Shown: in pieces, positions 8,429-18,177 of the stretch
Position numbering within the stretch: position 1 is the stretch's first letter
Layout of the letters: the number at the start of each line of letters is the position of its first letter
NCBI GenBank assembly: GCA_026004795.1
Contig: BPJV01000006.1
Span: forward strand, 62,001 to 126,000
DNA from: Pirellulaceae bacterium
Lineage (GTDB): Bacteria > Planctomycetota > Planctomycetia > Pirellulales > Pirellulaceae
Length of the DNA stretch: 64,000 nucleotides
Direction: 5' to 3'
Made by a program: the position numbers and the translations under genes
The notes under the pieces: model-generated
What the model saw: only the letters and a program-made list of their open reading frames with translations
The model's database searches: none
What the model was told of the DNA's origin: nothing

Positions 8429-10552
8429 TCATTCGGTTGCCCGTCGCCGCTGAGCCAAACAGCCGCCGATGGCTGTCTCACCACCGAGGACGATCATGCC
8501 GGCAACGAGCAGCCACCGCCACAACCTCTGTCGCTGTTCCAGCTCACCGATTTGCAATTGCCGTGCGGTCTCTAAACGCTCACGAGCCGAGCGGACTCGT
8601 CCCAAGGGGACGCCGTATTGCTCGAAGACGTCCGGGTCCAGCGGCGTGAGTCGGCTTTCCGACAAGGGAACAACCACGGCGCAGGTGCTGGTGTGGGCAC
8701 CTTGTTGAATTGTATACCTGCCAGGCCGATGGAAAACGATCACCTCCTCCTCCAGGTGGACGTCTGCCTCGCCGACTGGTTGGCCATCGTCTGCTCGCAC
8801 CTGCAGCTCCGCCGCACGCGCCGCTTCCCCATCCGGGGATTCGCTCCACAGCGCGGTACGGCGCAGTGGTTGTCCCACTTCGATGGTCGTGTGGTGAGGT
8901 GCGCGGTTGTCGTCAGGAGCGAGCATTCGGAGCACGATAGGGACGAACTTGCTGGACAAGGCAAAAGTGCTCCCTGTCGGCTGCGGGCCCGCGGTGAGGA
9001 TCCACACATGACCGGCGCCTACACGCTGATGGACGATCCATGGATCGCCACTATCCAGCCGGGCCACGACCGATGCCACCTCCGCTTCCGGCACGTGCAG
9101 CCGTCGGTAACGCCACAGACGGATCTTGCTGAAATCGTTGAAACGGGGATCAGCAAACGGCTGGAACAGTGGATGGCGGTAGTTGATGGCGCCGATCAAG
9201 GCGTAACCATCGACCGCGGCTTCCTCGATGGCTACCGGCGGCCAACCCAACAGCTCGCTCAAACCTCTACTTACCGGCTCGGGGGTCTCCAACGTGTGAG
9301 CGAGGACGACGACGACGACGCCACCTTGGCGGACAAACTGCGCCAACACTGCTCCGGGAAACATCGTCTGGCCATGTGGTTCGACAAGGATCGCCTTGGT
9401 CTTGGTACCGATAGCACTCGTCAGTTCATGGAGAGAGACGCGCTGCACACGGCGTTGAAACCAGGGAGTATCCAGCGGCATTTTCTCGATGAAGTAGCCG
9501 AAGTCGTCTTCCTGTGATGCTACCGGCGGCGCGGCAACCAACACTTCAGCCTCTTGCAATTGCGGTACCAGGAAGAATTCCACGTTGTCCCCCGACCAGG
9601 CATCCCCGGTCAAAACGATGCAATCGCCTGACGGGGGGCGGGGCGGCATCGGGACAACCCGGACTTGACCAGGAGGGACTTGGACCACGGTGCCGTCACC
9701 GGGCAGCGGATGGCCGTCGTGCCCCCATGTCAGTCGCAGGTTCTGCTGCACCGAGTCCATGTTGTTCTCGACCCGTACGCGCACGCGTTCACGCGGTACA
9801 TTGACGTCGGGAGGAAGAATCGTGAGGCGGGCATTGCCAGGTTGCCGTGGTTGGACTTGACGTACATCGAGGCGCACGGTCGCGGGCCACGGATATCCCT
9901 GCAACTGTTCCAGGCCGCTATCTTGGTGCAAATCGCTGATCAAGACGATGCGGGCATCGGTGGTGGCAGGACCTTCCTTGTCGCTCGGGATCGCTAATAA
10001 ATCGGCTACGGCCATCAAGCCGTCGGCGAGGTGCGTACCATGCCAGCTGGGGGTGATCTGGTCGAACTCCGCACGCACCGCCTGCTGCATGGCTGATGGT
10101 GTCCACGTCGGTACCGTGTCCCAGGGAACGATGGGCCGCAGGCGGGAATCGATCGCGTACAGCCCCACGTAGTCGTGGGCTCCGCAGGAGGCAAGCAGTT
10201 GATCCACTTCCCGTTGGGCCTGCTCCCACACGCCCGGACGTCGCATGCTGGCACTGGTATCGACGAGCACCACGACGCGCTCCCCGGCCGCTGAGATGGC
10301 GGCGAAATCCTGCTCCCGGAGGTAGGGGCGAGCGAAAGCGAGGGCAATCAATACCAGGGCCAGCACGCGGAGCATCAGCAGCAACCAGTGCTCGACCCGG
10401 CTGCGCCGCGTCAACCGCGGTGGAGAGGGCTGCAGAAACATCAAAGAGCTGAACTCTGCCTGCCCCTGAGGCTGGCGACGGATCAGGTGAAACACGATGG
10501 GCCCCACAACGGCCAGGGTGGCCAGGGCGTAGAGAGGAGCTAGTAATCCCAT
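8429..10552 (-). CDS. BatA/VWA-domain membrane protein
   Basis: 707 aa. The N-terminus is the BatA-type membrane module: a helix at about 5-25, the phrase FHLIRRQPQGQAEFSSLMFL, and a second helix around 56-73 ending in FARPYLRE. A von Willebrand A domain follows with MIDAS motif DTSAS (98-102). The middle is periplasmic and beta-rich, and a C-terminal helix (LWRWLLVAGMIVLGGETAIG) re-enters the membrane. The stop is 199 bases before the start of the giant coiled-coil gene, and the start is three bases after the DUF58 stop. In the Bat/MoxR systems known from Bacteroides and Francisella these proteins contribute to envelope stress resistance; the role here is inferred from that family. Confidence 0.88.
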   Translation of the reverse strand: MGLLAPLYALATLAVVGPIVFHLIRRQPQGQAEFSSLMFLQPSPPRLTRRSRVEHWLLLMLRVLALVLIALAFARPYLREQDFAAISAAGERVVVLVDTSASMRRPGVWEQAQREVDQLLASCGAHDYVGLYAIDSRLRPIVPWDTVPTWTPSAMQQAVRAEFDQITPSWHGTHLADGLMAVADLLAIPSDKEGPATTDARIVLISDLHQDSGLEQLQGYPWPATVRLDVRQVQPRQPGNARLTILPPDVNVPRERVRVRVENNMDSVQQNLRLTWGHDGHPLPGDGTVVQVPPGQVRVVPMPPRPPSGDCIVLTGDAWSGDNVEFFLVPQLQEAEVLVAAPPVASQEDDFGYFIEKMPLDTPWFQRRVQRVSLHELTSAIGTKTKAILVEPHGQTMFPGAVLAQFVRQGGVVVVVLAHTLETPEPVSRGLSELLGWPPVAIEEAAVDGYALIGAINYRHPLFQPFADPRFNDFSKIRLWRYRRLHVPEAEVASVVARLDSGDPWIVHQRVGAGHVWILTAGPQPTGSTFALSSKFVPIVLRMLAPDDNRAPHHTTIEVGQPLRRTALWSESPDGEAARAAELQVRADDGQPVGEADVHLEEEVIVFHRPGRYTIQQGAHTSTCAVVVPLSESRLTPLDPDVFEQYGVPLGRVRSARERLETARQLQIGELEQRQRLWRWLLVAGMIVLGGETAIGGCLAQRRRATE

Positions 10553-10555
10553 ACG

Positions 10556-11554
10556 TTACCCCACCTCCTTTACCGCACGCTGGTTGCCCAACCGCTTGGT
10601 GGCTCCGGGCACATGTCCCGCCAGCATCCCCGTGTTGGCGATCAATTCCAGGAGGGCCAGCTCCAGAGGTTCGTCGGTCGTCACCCGGACCAATCTTGCT
10701 CCCCGACGGTGACACAACTCCACCAATTGCTTCTCATGCGCGGCAAAGCGTTGGCGGTACTGCGTGGCCACCGTACGGGGATCGACATAAATCTGGCGAC
10801 CGGTCTCCATGTCGCGCACCATGGCACTTTGCGGCAGCCGGAAATCGACCTCCGTCGGATCGAGGATACGGATGACCAGCACTTCGTGCCCCCGACCGCG
10901 CAGGTATCCCAGCGGCTGAAACAAGGTATCGGGATCAACCAGCAGATCGGACAGCAGCACCACCAGACCACGCCGATGCGAAAAACCGGCCAAACGAGTC
11001 AGTGCCCCACTGAAATCGGACTCCGTCCCCTCGCTGTCCAGTGCGAGCACATGCATCAGTTGTGACAGGTGGCCGTGGCGGTGGCGCGGAGGCATGTACT
11101 GAGCATGTTGCACTCCACAGGTCATCAGGCCAACGGCATCGCGCTGCAAGTGCAAGTAATAGGCCAAGGTGGCCGCCAGCGTGCGCGCGTACTCGGCCTT
11201 GTTGTAAGCTAGCGAGCCATAGGCCATCGAGCGGCTTTGATCGACGGCCAGGTAGCAGCGGCGGTTGGTCTCATCCTCAAACTGCTTGACGTAATAGCGG
11301 TCGGTCCGGGCGAGCAGCTTCCAGTCGAGAGTGCGTGGATCGTCCCCCTCCACGTAGGGCCGGTACTGAGAGAATTCGACGGAAAAGCCCAGCATCGTAC
11401 TGCGGTGCAGGCCAGTCATGAAGCCTTCGACGACCGACTTGGCGCGCATCGCCAGATTGCGGATCTGCATGATCGCTGCCGGATCGACGAACCAGCGGCG
11501 GTCGGAGCTGACCTGTGGCCGGTGGGCCTCCGGCGGTTTCTTGTTTTGCATCAT
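10556..11554 (-). CDS. DUF58 domain protein
   Basis: 332 aa, soluble. The hallmark DUF58 segment FSQYRPYVEGDDPRTLDWKL lies at 61-80, followed by a VWA-like strand AVDQSRSM (metal-site pattern DxSxS at 105-109). The C-terminal part (LVVLLSDLLVD) continues a Rossmann-like VWA fold. The family sits almost invariably next to MoxR ATPases and BatA, and is thought to be a partner or substrate of the ATPase. It starts 24 bases after the MoxR stop, within the same transcription unit. Confidence 0.92.
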   Translation of the reverse strand: MMQNKKPPEAHRPQVSSDRRWFVDPAAIMQIRNLAMRAKSVVEGFMTGLHRSTMLGFSVEFSQYRPYVEGDDPRTLDWKLLARTDRYYVKQFEDETNRRCYLAVDQSRSMAYGSLAYNKAEYARTLAATLAYYLHLQRDAVGLMTCGVQHAQYMPPRHRHGHLSQLMHVLALDSEGTESDFSGALTRLAGFSHRRGLVVLLSDLLVDPDTLFQPLGYLRGRGHEVLVIRILDPTEVDFRLPQSAMVRDMETGRQIYVDPRTVATQYRQRFAAHEKQLVELCHRRGARLVRVTTDEPLELALLELIANTGMLAGHVPGATKRLGNQRAVKEVG

Positions 11555-11578
11555 GATGCACCCGCGTTCGTGAAAGTC

Positions 11579-12592
11579 CTATGCCAGAGCAGTAGGGATT
11601 CGTTGGATCAGGTCGGCGACACAATCCTCTACGGTGACGTTTTCGGCTTCCGCTTTGTAGTTGAGCAGGATGCGATGTCGCAGCGTGGGGGCGGCCAATG
11701 CCTGGATGTCGTCGAACGTGGCGTGCATGCGACCGGCCAACAAGGCCCGCGCCTTGGCGCCTAGCACCAGCGTTTGCGCGGCGCGCAGGCCGGCCCCCCA
11801 ACTGACCCACTGATTGACCATGGGCGTCGCTTGAGGCCGCCCCGGACGACTGGCCTCGACCAGGCGGACGGCATAATCGGCGACTTCCCGCGCAATCGGC
11901 ACCCGTCGTACGACCTCTTGGAATTGCAACACGTCGTCGCCGCTGAACAGCCGATTGATCCTCTCGGGCCGCGCGGAAGTAGTACGCAGCACGACCTCCA
12001 ATTCTTCCTCATGCGGCAGGTAATCGATGAGTACGTTGAACATGAAGCGGTCGAGCTGAGCTTCGGGAAGCGGGTAGGTTCCTTCCATCTCGATCGGGTT
12101 TTGCGTGGCCAGGACGAAAAACGGTTCCTCCAGGACGTAGCGTTTGCCGGCCACGGTCACCTGGTGTTCCTGCATGGCCTCCAACAGTGCGGCCTGCGTC
12201 TTCGGAGGCGTGCGATTGATCTCGTCGGCGAGAATCACGTGGGCGAAGATGGGACCGCGGACGAATTGCATTTCCCGTCGCCCATCCTCTCGCTGTTCCA
12301 GAATCTCGGTACCCGTGATGTCCGAGGGCATCAAATCGGGGGTGAATTGAATGCGCTGGAAATCCAAGTCGAACACTTGCGCGACACTGCGCACCAACAG
12401 CGTCTTGGCCAGTCCCGGAGCGCCGGTGATCAGGCAGTGGCCGCCGGCCAACAGGCTGATCATCAACTGCTGGACGACTTCCTGCTGGCCAACGATCGTC
12501 TTGGCCAGTTCCGCTTCGATGGCATCACGCCCGGCGCGCAAGCGCTCGACGGCGGCCTGCTCTTGCTCGTCGCTCAGTATTTCAAGGCTCAC
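11579..12592 (-). CDS. MoxR-family AAA+ ATPase
   Basis: 337 aa with a GTG start preceded by AAGGA six bases away. Walker A is GAPGLAKT (57-64), Walker B is VILADEINR (Asp123, Glu124), and sensor 1 is FVLATQNPIEMEGTYPLPEA, as in MoxR proteins. The C-terminal lid helices are present. MoxR ATPases act as chaperone-like AAA+ machines that mature VWA proteins or their targets; the neighbouring DUF58 and VWA genes fit that role. The ATPase appears fully intact, unlike the operon's caspase-like member. Confidence 0.95.
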   Translation of the reverse strand: MSLEILSDEQEQAAVERLRAGRDAIEAELAKTIVGQQEVVQQLMISLLAGGHCLITGAPGLAKTLLVRSVAQVFDLDFQRIQFTPDLMPSDITGTEILEQREDGRREMQFVRGPIFAHVILADEINRTPPKTQAALLEAMQEHQVTVAGKRYVLEEPFFVLATQNPIEMEGTYPLPEAQLDRFMFNVLIDYLPHEEELEVVLRTTSARPERINRLFSGDDVLQFQEVVRRVPIAREVADYAVRLVEASRPGRPQATPMVNQWVSWGAGLRAAQTLVLGAKARALLAGRMHATFDDIQALAAPTLRHRILLNYKAEAENVTVEDCVADLIQRIPTALA

Positions 12593-12640
12593 GGCATTCC
12601 TTTCTTGCTGAATCTCGCTGAAATTGTCGCTGTGGATGCT

Positions 12641-13495
12641 TCAGTGCGTCATGGCATAGGTGACGATGTTGATCCCCAGCGGGTACGATTTCTTCACTGC
12701 ATAGAGTTCGAAATACTCGTGGTTTTCTCCCTCGCGTTCCCAGCCGTCCCCCAAGTCGGTATTGTGGCAGATGAACACCATGATGCGACCGGAGTCATCG
12801 TAGATGGCTCGGTAATTCGCCTGGCTCGTGTCACTGCCCCACCGCCCTTCCCAGCGAGCACCACCGTAGAAGGCATGGATGGAGGGCACCTGCGGCTTCT
12901 CGTCCAACGGATAGACACACTGAAAGATCTCATGCTCCAGAGGCACTTCCTCCGGTTCGCGATCCGGGAACACCCGCTTGATCTGGAGATAAAAATTCAT
13001 CCACTCTTCATCGCCCCAAAAGTCGTCCACCATGAGGAATCCACCGTTGAGCAAATACTTGCGCAGAGCGGCTACCTCCGCCTCATCGAACAACAGGTTT
13101 CCAGGTTCGATCATGTACAGGAAGGGGTAGTCGAACAGCCGGGGGTCGGTCAGTTCCAATACGATGGGGTCCGGATTCACTTTCAGCGACGTCAATTGTT
13201 GCAGGCGCAGCGAAAAATTCAGGTCGCTATCCGGATAATCGGTGGCCCATTTTCCTCCGCCACGCCAACCTCGGCCGTAGCCATCGCTGTAACGGACTCG
13301 CACAAAAGTGAACACATCGCGGGGAAACTGCGGATCTACATCCCACCGAGGCACGCCACCGCGATCATTGGGGTCCCAGTAGCCGCCACCTCGACGGCCG
13401 CGCTGCACGGCCCAGGCAGCCAAGGTTCCCGCCAGTACCACTGCCGCCACCAACAACATGCTCCATCGTCTGATCGCTTGTACCATTCGATTCAT
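12641..13495 (-). CDS. DUF4159 domain protein, exported
   Basis: 284 aa. A basic N-terminus and a hydrophobic stretch (about residues 13-29) form a signal peptide or anchor. A Gly/Arg-rich tract and then the DUF4159 region follow: FTFVRVRYSDGYGRGW, strand LFDYPFLYMIEPGNL, and GGFLMVDDFWGDEEW, which resembles a GATase-like fold. It lies 48 bases upstream of moxR and 27 bases downstream of the TPR gene. DUF4159 proteins commonly appear with DUF58/VWA genes in planctomycetes; the biochemical role is unknown. Confidence 0.88.
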   Translation of the reverse strand: MNRMVQAIRRWSMLLVAAVVLAGTLAAWAVQRGRRGGGYWDPNDRGGVPRWDVDPQFPRDVFTFVRVRYSDGYGRGWRGGGKWATDYPDSDLNFSLRLQQLTSLKVNPDPIVLELTDPRLFDYPFLYMIEPGNLLFDEAEVAALRKYLLNGGFLMVDDFWGDEEWMNFYLQIKRVFPDREPEEVPLEHEIFQCVYPLDEKPQVPSIHAFYGGARWEGRWGSDTSQANYRAIYDDSGRIMVFICHNTDLGDGWEREGENHEYFELYAVKKSYPLGINIVTYAMTH

Positions 13496-13522
13496 CGGAC
13501 ATTACCCTCGCATGTTCCCAGG

Positions 13523-13680
13523 TTACCTTGCCGGTTCAGGTGCCGGCGGCTGTTCGACACTCGGCGGTTCGGGAGCCGGTGGCTGTTCGTCTGCAGGTGG
13601 CACGGGAGCCGGTGGCTGTTCGTTTGCAGGTGGCACAGGGGCCGGTGGCTGTTCGACCGGCGCTGGTGGGGGGGATGGCG
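13523..13680 (-). repeat. 33-bp in-frame tandem repeats, proline-rich tail
   Basis: The 3' end of the TPR/metallopeptidase gene consists of near-identical units of 33 bases encoding EQPPAPVPPAN-like 11-mers, about four copies. Perfect multiples of three keep the frame, so copy number can vary without disrupting the protein. Such tails often span peptidoglycan or bind to cell-wall partners; that role is inferred. Confidence 0.75.
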
Positions 13681-16447
13681 AGCGGGGGGATTGCGTGGCC
13701 GCCCCAGGCATTGGCTCTGCATCCTTCGCCTCGGCCGATGGCGGTAGCGAATCGGTCTGCCCGGCGGCAGGGGCACTGGCGGCGGGTACAGGCCGGGCGG
13801 AGGCCGGCTCGTGGGGGTCTTCGTCGTCGACCGTCAGCGTCCTCTGCTGCTGGTCGGTGGCAACGTGCCGACGCTCATGAAGGCGAACCAGCAGCTTTTG
13901 CGCTTCGCGGTAACGCGGAGCCATCTCCAGGGCATAGAGAACCTCGCGGCGGGCACTTTGCCAATCCCCGGTAGCCGCCAACGCCTCCGCCAACTGGAAC
14001 TGGATTTCCGCCGGATCGATCGGATCGAGTTCCAGCAGTGCACGCAAGGGCTCGATCGTGTGCGACAACTCCCCGTTGCGCCGCGCCACCGTAACCAGCG
14101 CCTCGTGGCCGACAGGGATCAACGGTTGGACCGCCAACAATCGTTGGGCATGCCGCTGCGCCGCTGCCCAGTCTTCTGCGGCCAGCTCCAATTCGATCAA
14201 CCGCGTCAGTGCAGCGACATGATCGCTACGATGCGTGGTCAACTCGACCAGAGCGTCGCGCTCGCGCTGAACATCACCTTGTTGTCGCGCGATGCGGGCG
14301 ATCATTTCCAAAGCGCCATCCGTAGAGGTGTCGTGCGGGTAAAGTTCCCGCATCCGCTGGGCCGCCTCCAGCGCCCCCTCCCAGTCCTGCTGGGCGAACA
14401 ATTGACGGCACAATTGCCGCCACCCCGGATAGTTCTGCGGGTGTTCAGCAAGCCAATCGCGCAGGGCGTCGATGCCTTCCATTTCCGCCAGTTCGTCGGT
14501 GCGGAAATCGGTGTGTGGAAGGAACGCCTCAGCTTTGGCCCGGGCGAAGGCGGCGAACTCCTGATCGAGAATCTCCACCGCTCCGTACCGTCGGTGAAAG
14601 GCTTCGTCGATCGTCTGTCCCAGGCCGAGATCTTCCAGCAATTTGAGCAGACGAGGCAGTCCGTGCATCTCGATCAAATACTCGACAGCCAAGGCCGATT
14701 CGAAATAGGCGAATTCGATGTGCAGCGGTGTTCGCGGATGGAGAAAGGCCCCGCTAAGTTGCGACAGGGGGACGAAGTCGTCGCTCAGAAGCATCTGCTT
14801 GTAACGCGGGTTCATCGGTTGTCCCCAACTGGGGTCGCGCTGCATCTCCTCGTACACCGAAATGCCTTCGCTCAACCACCGGGGCATGCGATTGTTCGTC
14901 TTCTGCAGCGTGATCACATGGCAGTACTCGTGCCACAAGACGCTTTCCCAGTTCGCCGGATGATTGCCCTGCGTGGCTGGACTATTGGCGGTAATCAAGC
15001 TACCGAAGCAGACGCCGAGGTAACCGGCCCCACCGGGCAGGCCGAAGGTGCGGATAGCAAAGTCGCTTTGTTGATCGAAAATCTCCACCGTCACCGGATC
15101 GGTCGGAGTGTACTCGTAGCGCGCCGAGAGCACGTCGCGCGCCTCGGTTAGCAGTCGCAACACCCGTGGGCCATACAGCACGGCCTCCTGCGCATCCATG
15201 CGTACAATGAACCCCGGAGCTTCGAGGGTGGTGAATTGCTCGAGTCGCTGGCGGAGCGTCTTCAAGTTGTAAGCCACCACATGGTACTTGTCGGTAGCAG
15301 CGACGTGATCGACGAGCGACCAGCCTTCCTCCTCCTGCCCGATGCGCAGCAAGTCTTGCGCAAGCTGGAATCGAGCGGCCATGTAATTCGGCTCCATCTT
15401 CAGTGCCCGCCGCTGATACTGCACACTTTCCTGGAATCGATAATGCTTGGACAATACCCGACCGATGCGGTAGTCGACCTCCGGGTTCAGCGGCCAGTGT
15501 TTCAAGGCCTCCCGGCGAAACTCACCTTCCTGCGCATACTCTCCCTGCAAGTGCGCGATGGCGGCCTTCAGCGCCCATGCCAGCGGTTGCGACGGATTGA
15601 TCCTGAGGATCGTGGCGATCGTCTTCTCGGCCGCCAGGTATTCCTCCGCATCGACGGCCTGTTCGGCCTGGAAGAGGAGACTGGGCAGATGACGAGGATT
15701 GCGATTCAATGCCGCTTGCAAATGCTCGGCGGCGGCGACGGGGTCGGATGGCTGCCAGGCAACGGCCAACAGGAAATGAACGTGGGGATCTTGGGGACGC
15801 AATTCGGCGGCTCGGGTGAGCGATTTTACCGCCTCCTGGTAGTCCGCCTTTTCGATCGCCAGCTCGGCGATGGCCAGATGCGCATCGACATATTCCCCGT
15901 CGAACTGCAACACACGATCGTAGAAACCCGTCAAAATGTCCCGCGGATCGGCACCGGCGGATAATAAATACTTGCCAATGGCCAACAGATTCTCGCGATC
16001 GGAATACCGCCACGGTGCGCTGCGCACCAGGTCCGGAATGGCATCGAGAAGACGCTGGGCCTGGTCCGCTTGACCACAGTAGCGATAGGCCTCCGCCCCT
16101 AACACCCGCAGAGGGATGCTGTTGGTGAACTTTTCCTGCAGCGATTCGTAAACCCGCAGCGCCTCCTCGTAGCGCCCCGTGTCGAGATAGCACCGGATGA
16201 GCAATCGCGCCCAGGCGTCGTTCCAGATGCCTCGCTCGACCTCTGCACGTGCGGCCTCGATGCAACCGTCGTAGTCTCCCTGATAATACAGGTCGCGGAT
16301 CGCGGTGAACTCGGCCGTGCTGGCTATCGGACTGGCAAGGATCGTGGTCAGGAACGTAAGCAATCCGCAAGCGAGGCAAGCCCCTCGCGGAAGTGGAGGG
16401 GAAAAAGCCTCCCTTGTCATGCTAACCTTGTCAACTCGTCGCGGCAT
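13523..16447 (-). CDS. TPR protein with gluzincin metallopeptidase (MA-like) domain
   Basis: 974 aa from the ATG at 16447, preceded by AGGAG six bases away; the longest frame would run into the upstream gene. A signal peptide (LACGLLTFLTTILASPIAS) is followed by N-terminal tetratricopeptide repeats. A zinc peptidase domain carries HEYCH at about 506-510 and a likely third ligand in WLSEG (Glu about 527), the arrangement of the peptidase MA-like family. More TPR repeats follow. The C-terminus is four copies of an 11-residue proline-rich unit (EQPPAPVPPA type), encoded by 33-bp DNA repeats. The protein is probably periplasmic. It is the first gene of the compact run ending at 762. Confidence 0.87.
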   Translation of the reverse strand: MPRRVDKVSMTREAFSPPLPRGACLACGLLTFLTTILASPIASTAEFTAIRDLYYQGDYDGCIEAARAEVERGIWNDAWARLLIRCYLDTGRYEEALRVYESLQEKFTNSIPLRVLGAEAYRYCGQADQAQRLLDAIPDLVRSAPWRYSDRENLLAIGKYLLSAGADPRDILTGFYDRVLQFDGEYVDAHLAIAELAIEKADYQEAVKSLTRAAELRPQDPHVHFLLAVAWQPSDPVAAAEHLQAALNRNPRHLPSLLFQAEQAVDAEEYLAAEKTIATILRINPSQPLAWALKAAIAHLQGEYAQEGEFRREALKHWPLNPEVDYRIGRVLSKHYRFQESVQYQRRALKMEPNYMAARFQLAQDLLRIGQEEEGWSLVDHVAATDKYHVVAYNLKTLRQRLEQFTTLEAPGFIVRMDAQEAVLYGPRVLRLLTEARDVLSARYEYTPTDPVTVEIFDQQSDFAIRTFGLPGGAGYLGVCFGSLITANSPATQGNHPANWESVLWHEYCHVITLQKTNNRMPRWLSEGISVYEEMQRDPSWGQPMNPRYKQMLLSDDFVPLSQLSGAFLHPRTPLHIEFAYFESALAVEYLIEMHGLPRLLKLLEDLGLGQTIDEAFHRRYGAVEILDQEFAAFARAKAEAFLPHTDFRTDELAEMEGIDALRDWLAEHPQNYPGWRQLCRQLFAQQDWEGALEAAQRMRELYPHDTSTDGALEMIARIARQQGDVQRERDALVELTTHRSDHVAALTRLIELELAAEDWAAAQRHAQRLLAVQPLIPVGHEALVTVARRNGELSHTIEPLRALLELDPIDPAEIQFQLAEALAATGDWQSARREVLYALEMAPRYREAQKLLVRLHERRHVATDQQQRTLTVDDEDPHEPASARPVPAASAPAAGQTDSLPPSAEAKDAEPMPGAATQSPRSPSPPPAPVEQPPAPVPPANEQPPAPVPPADEQPPAPEPPSVEQPPAPEPAR

Positions 16448-16557
16448 CGTTTCTCCTGCTTGCCTAGCGCCTCGATCGGCTGTTCTAACCCCCAACCGAG
16501 GCGAAAGTGTTCCTGGTCGGCCGGCAGAATGGTGACAATTCCTGCAGCCGCCCGTGG

Positions 16558-18177
16558 TCAGGGGATCATGGCGAATTCGGTCGAATTCAATAACGCCCAC
16601 AGCAAATCGGAAAGCCATTGGTCGGCTGCCTCCTCGCCGTGCTCGGCCTGCTGCATCGCTTCACTCACCAGCAACTGCATTTCCTCCACACTGGGTGGGC
16701 GGTTGAGCGTGGCCAAGAACAGCCAACGCAGTTGTTGGGGCAAGTCCATGTGGGGGGCGGTGAGCGCGATCAGCAGGGGGCTGCGGTGCTCTCGCGAGAG
16801 CAGGTCGACGTCCGGTCCGTGCAGGGTCACCAAGGCAGTTACGATTCCCAGTTTGGCTTCCGACGCATCGCCACGTAAAACACCGAGGCGGTCGGCCCAT
16901 AAGGCTATCTGCTCGGAATCGGCGGCAGGGATCTGTCGCCCTACCTGCAGCAGGCTGGCCGCCATCTGCCGACGGCTCAATGGCTTGATGGGCATCACGG
17001 CGTAGCTCTCGACCGGCGCTGAGCCACTGGGGTGACGATGGCTGCGACGATACAACTCGGTCTTGGCCAGCGCGCGCAACAGATTGCGCAAATCATATTC
17101 GCTGGCGACGAAGTAGTCGGTCAGCTCCTGGAGCAACTGTGGATGCGAGGCCTGTTCGTAGGAGCGGATATCATCAAGCGGCTCGACCAGGCCGCGGCCA
17201 AACAGCAGTGCCCACACCCGGTTGACGGCGGTTCGAGCCAGCAGGGGGTTCTCTGGAGCGCAGAGCCACAAGGTCAGTTGTTGCCGGCGGGTACCCGTTG
17301 GCAATCCACTGGTGCCCACGTCGAGCAAGGGTTTAGGGAAAACCACCTCATCGGTGCCCTGCAGACGCACCTCCCCTTGCGAAAGCTCGATCAGCTCGCC
17401 ACCGCCCATTCCCATACCCGGTTGCCCATTGGCGATCTGCGCGAAGTAGGCAGCCAATCCCCAGAAGTCACGTTGCGTCCAGTGGCTGAACGGATGGTCA
17501 TGACATTCGGCACAATCCAGCTGCACCCCAAGGAATACACGCGAGGTGCGAGCCGCGATCTTTTCCGGCTGCGTCTCCAGGGCCAAGAAGAACGCGGTCG
17601 GTCCGGTCTCGATGGGCCCGGAGGCGGTCAACAGATCGGCGACCAAGCGATCGTAGCGAAGATTGCCCGCAAAGCGTTCGTGCAACCATCGCTGCAGGCC
17701 CGCACGACCAGTGACCCGTAACGGCGTGTCTGCTTCCGGAATCAAATAGTCAGTCCACACGGCCGCCAAGTGTTCGGCATGCTCAGGACTATCCACCAGG
17801 CGATCCACCAGCCGCTCTCGCTTGGCCGGGTGCTGGTCCGCGAGGAAATCTGCCACCTCACTGGCGGATGGAGGCCGACCCGTCAAATCGAGGCAGGCAC
17901 GGCGCATGAACTCCGCATCACTGCACGGACCGGCCGGTGCCCAGCCGATTTGCTGCAAGTGATCGGCAATCAACTCGTCGACTCGCGCGGTGAGGCGATC
18001 GGGCGAAAGAGTGATCGAATCGTTCTCTCTACCGTGGGCGGTCGAGATCACCAAGGCGGCGACGATGATCCCCGGCGGCAGCCATGGTCGGCCGATGTCA
18101 GCCGTTGGTTTTCCCCGCCGACGCCGCGTCGCCGCGTGCCGCGCGCTGCGGAAGAATCTGTGAAGGCGTCGAATCAT
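16558..18177 (-). CDS. DUF1549/DUF1553 planctomycete protein
   Basis: 539 aa from the ATG at 18177, which has GAGG/AGGTG upstream; the longer frame would begin with TTG at 18198. An Arg-rich N-terminus and hydrophobic segment (IIVAALVISTAHG) suggest export. The DUF1549 part carries CLDLTGRPPSASEVADFLAD and a CAECHDHPF motif, which has a CxxCH haem-like spacing seen in this family. The DUF1553 part carries NPLLARTAVNRVWALLFGRG. These proteins form a large expansion in planctomycetes and usually pair with DUF1501; no such partner is adjacent here. It is shorter than many family members and lacks a separate cytochrome or concanavalin domain. Function unknown. Confidence 0.9.
   Translation of the reverse strand: MIRRLHRFFRSARHAATRRRRGKPTADIGRPWLPPGIIVAALVISTAHGRENDSITLSPDRLTARVDELIADHLQQIGWAPAGPCSDAEFMRRACLDLTGRPPSASEVADFLADQHPAKRERLVDRLVDSPEHAEHLAAVWTDYLIPEADTPLRVTGRAGLQRWLHERFAGNLRYDRLVADLLTASGPIETGPTAFFLALETQPEKIAARTSRVFLGVQLDCAECHDHPFSHWTQRDFWGLAAYFAQIANGQPGMGMGGGELIELSQGEVRLQGTDEVVFPKPLLDVGTSGLPTGTRRQQLTLWLCAPENPLLARTAVNRVWALLFGRGLVEPLDDIRSYEQASHPQLLQELTDYFVASEYDLRNLLRALAKTELYRRSHRHPSGSAPVESYAVMPIKPLSRRQMAASLLQVGRQIPAADSEQIALWADRLGVLRGDASEAKLGIVTALVTLHGPDVDLLSREHRSPLLIALTAPHMDLPQQLRWLFLATLNRPPSVEEMQLLVSEAMQQAEHGEEAADQWLSDLLWALLNSTEFAMIP

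Noticed and set aside
11774-13747. Long plus-strand frame (657 codons) opposite moxR and DUF4159
   Set aside because: Fully antisense to two well-recognised genes; its length follows from GC-rich codon bias on the coding strand.
13811-15151. 446-codon plus frame opposite the TPR/metallopeptidase gene
   Set aside because: Antisense to TPR repeats and the HExxH domain; no motif of its own.
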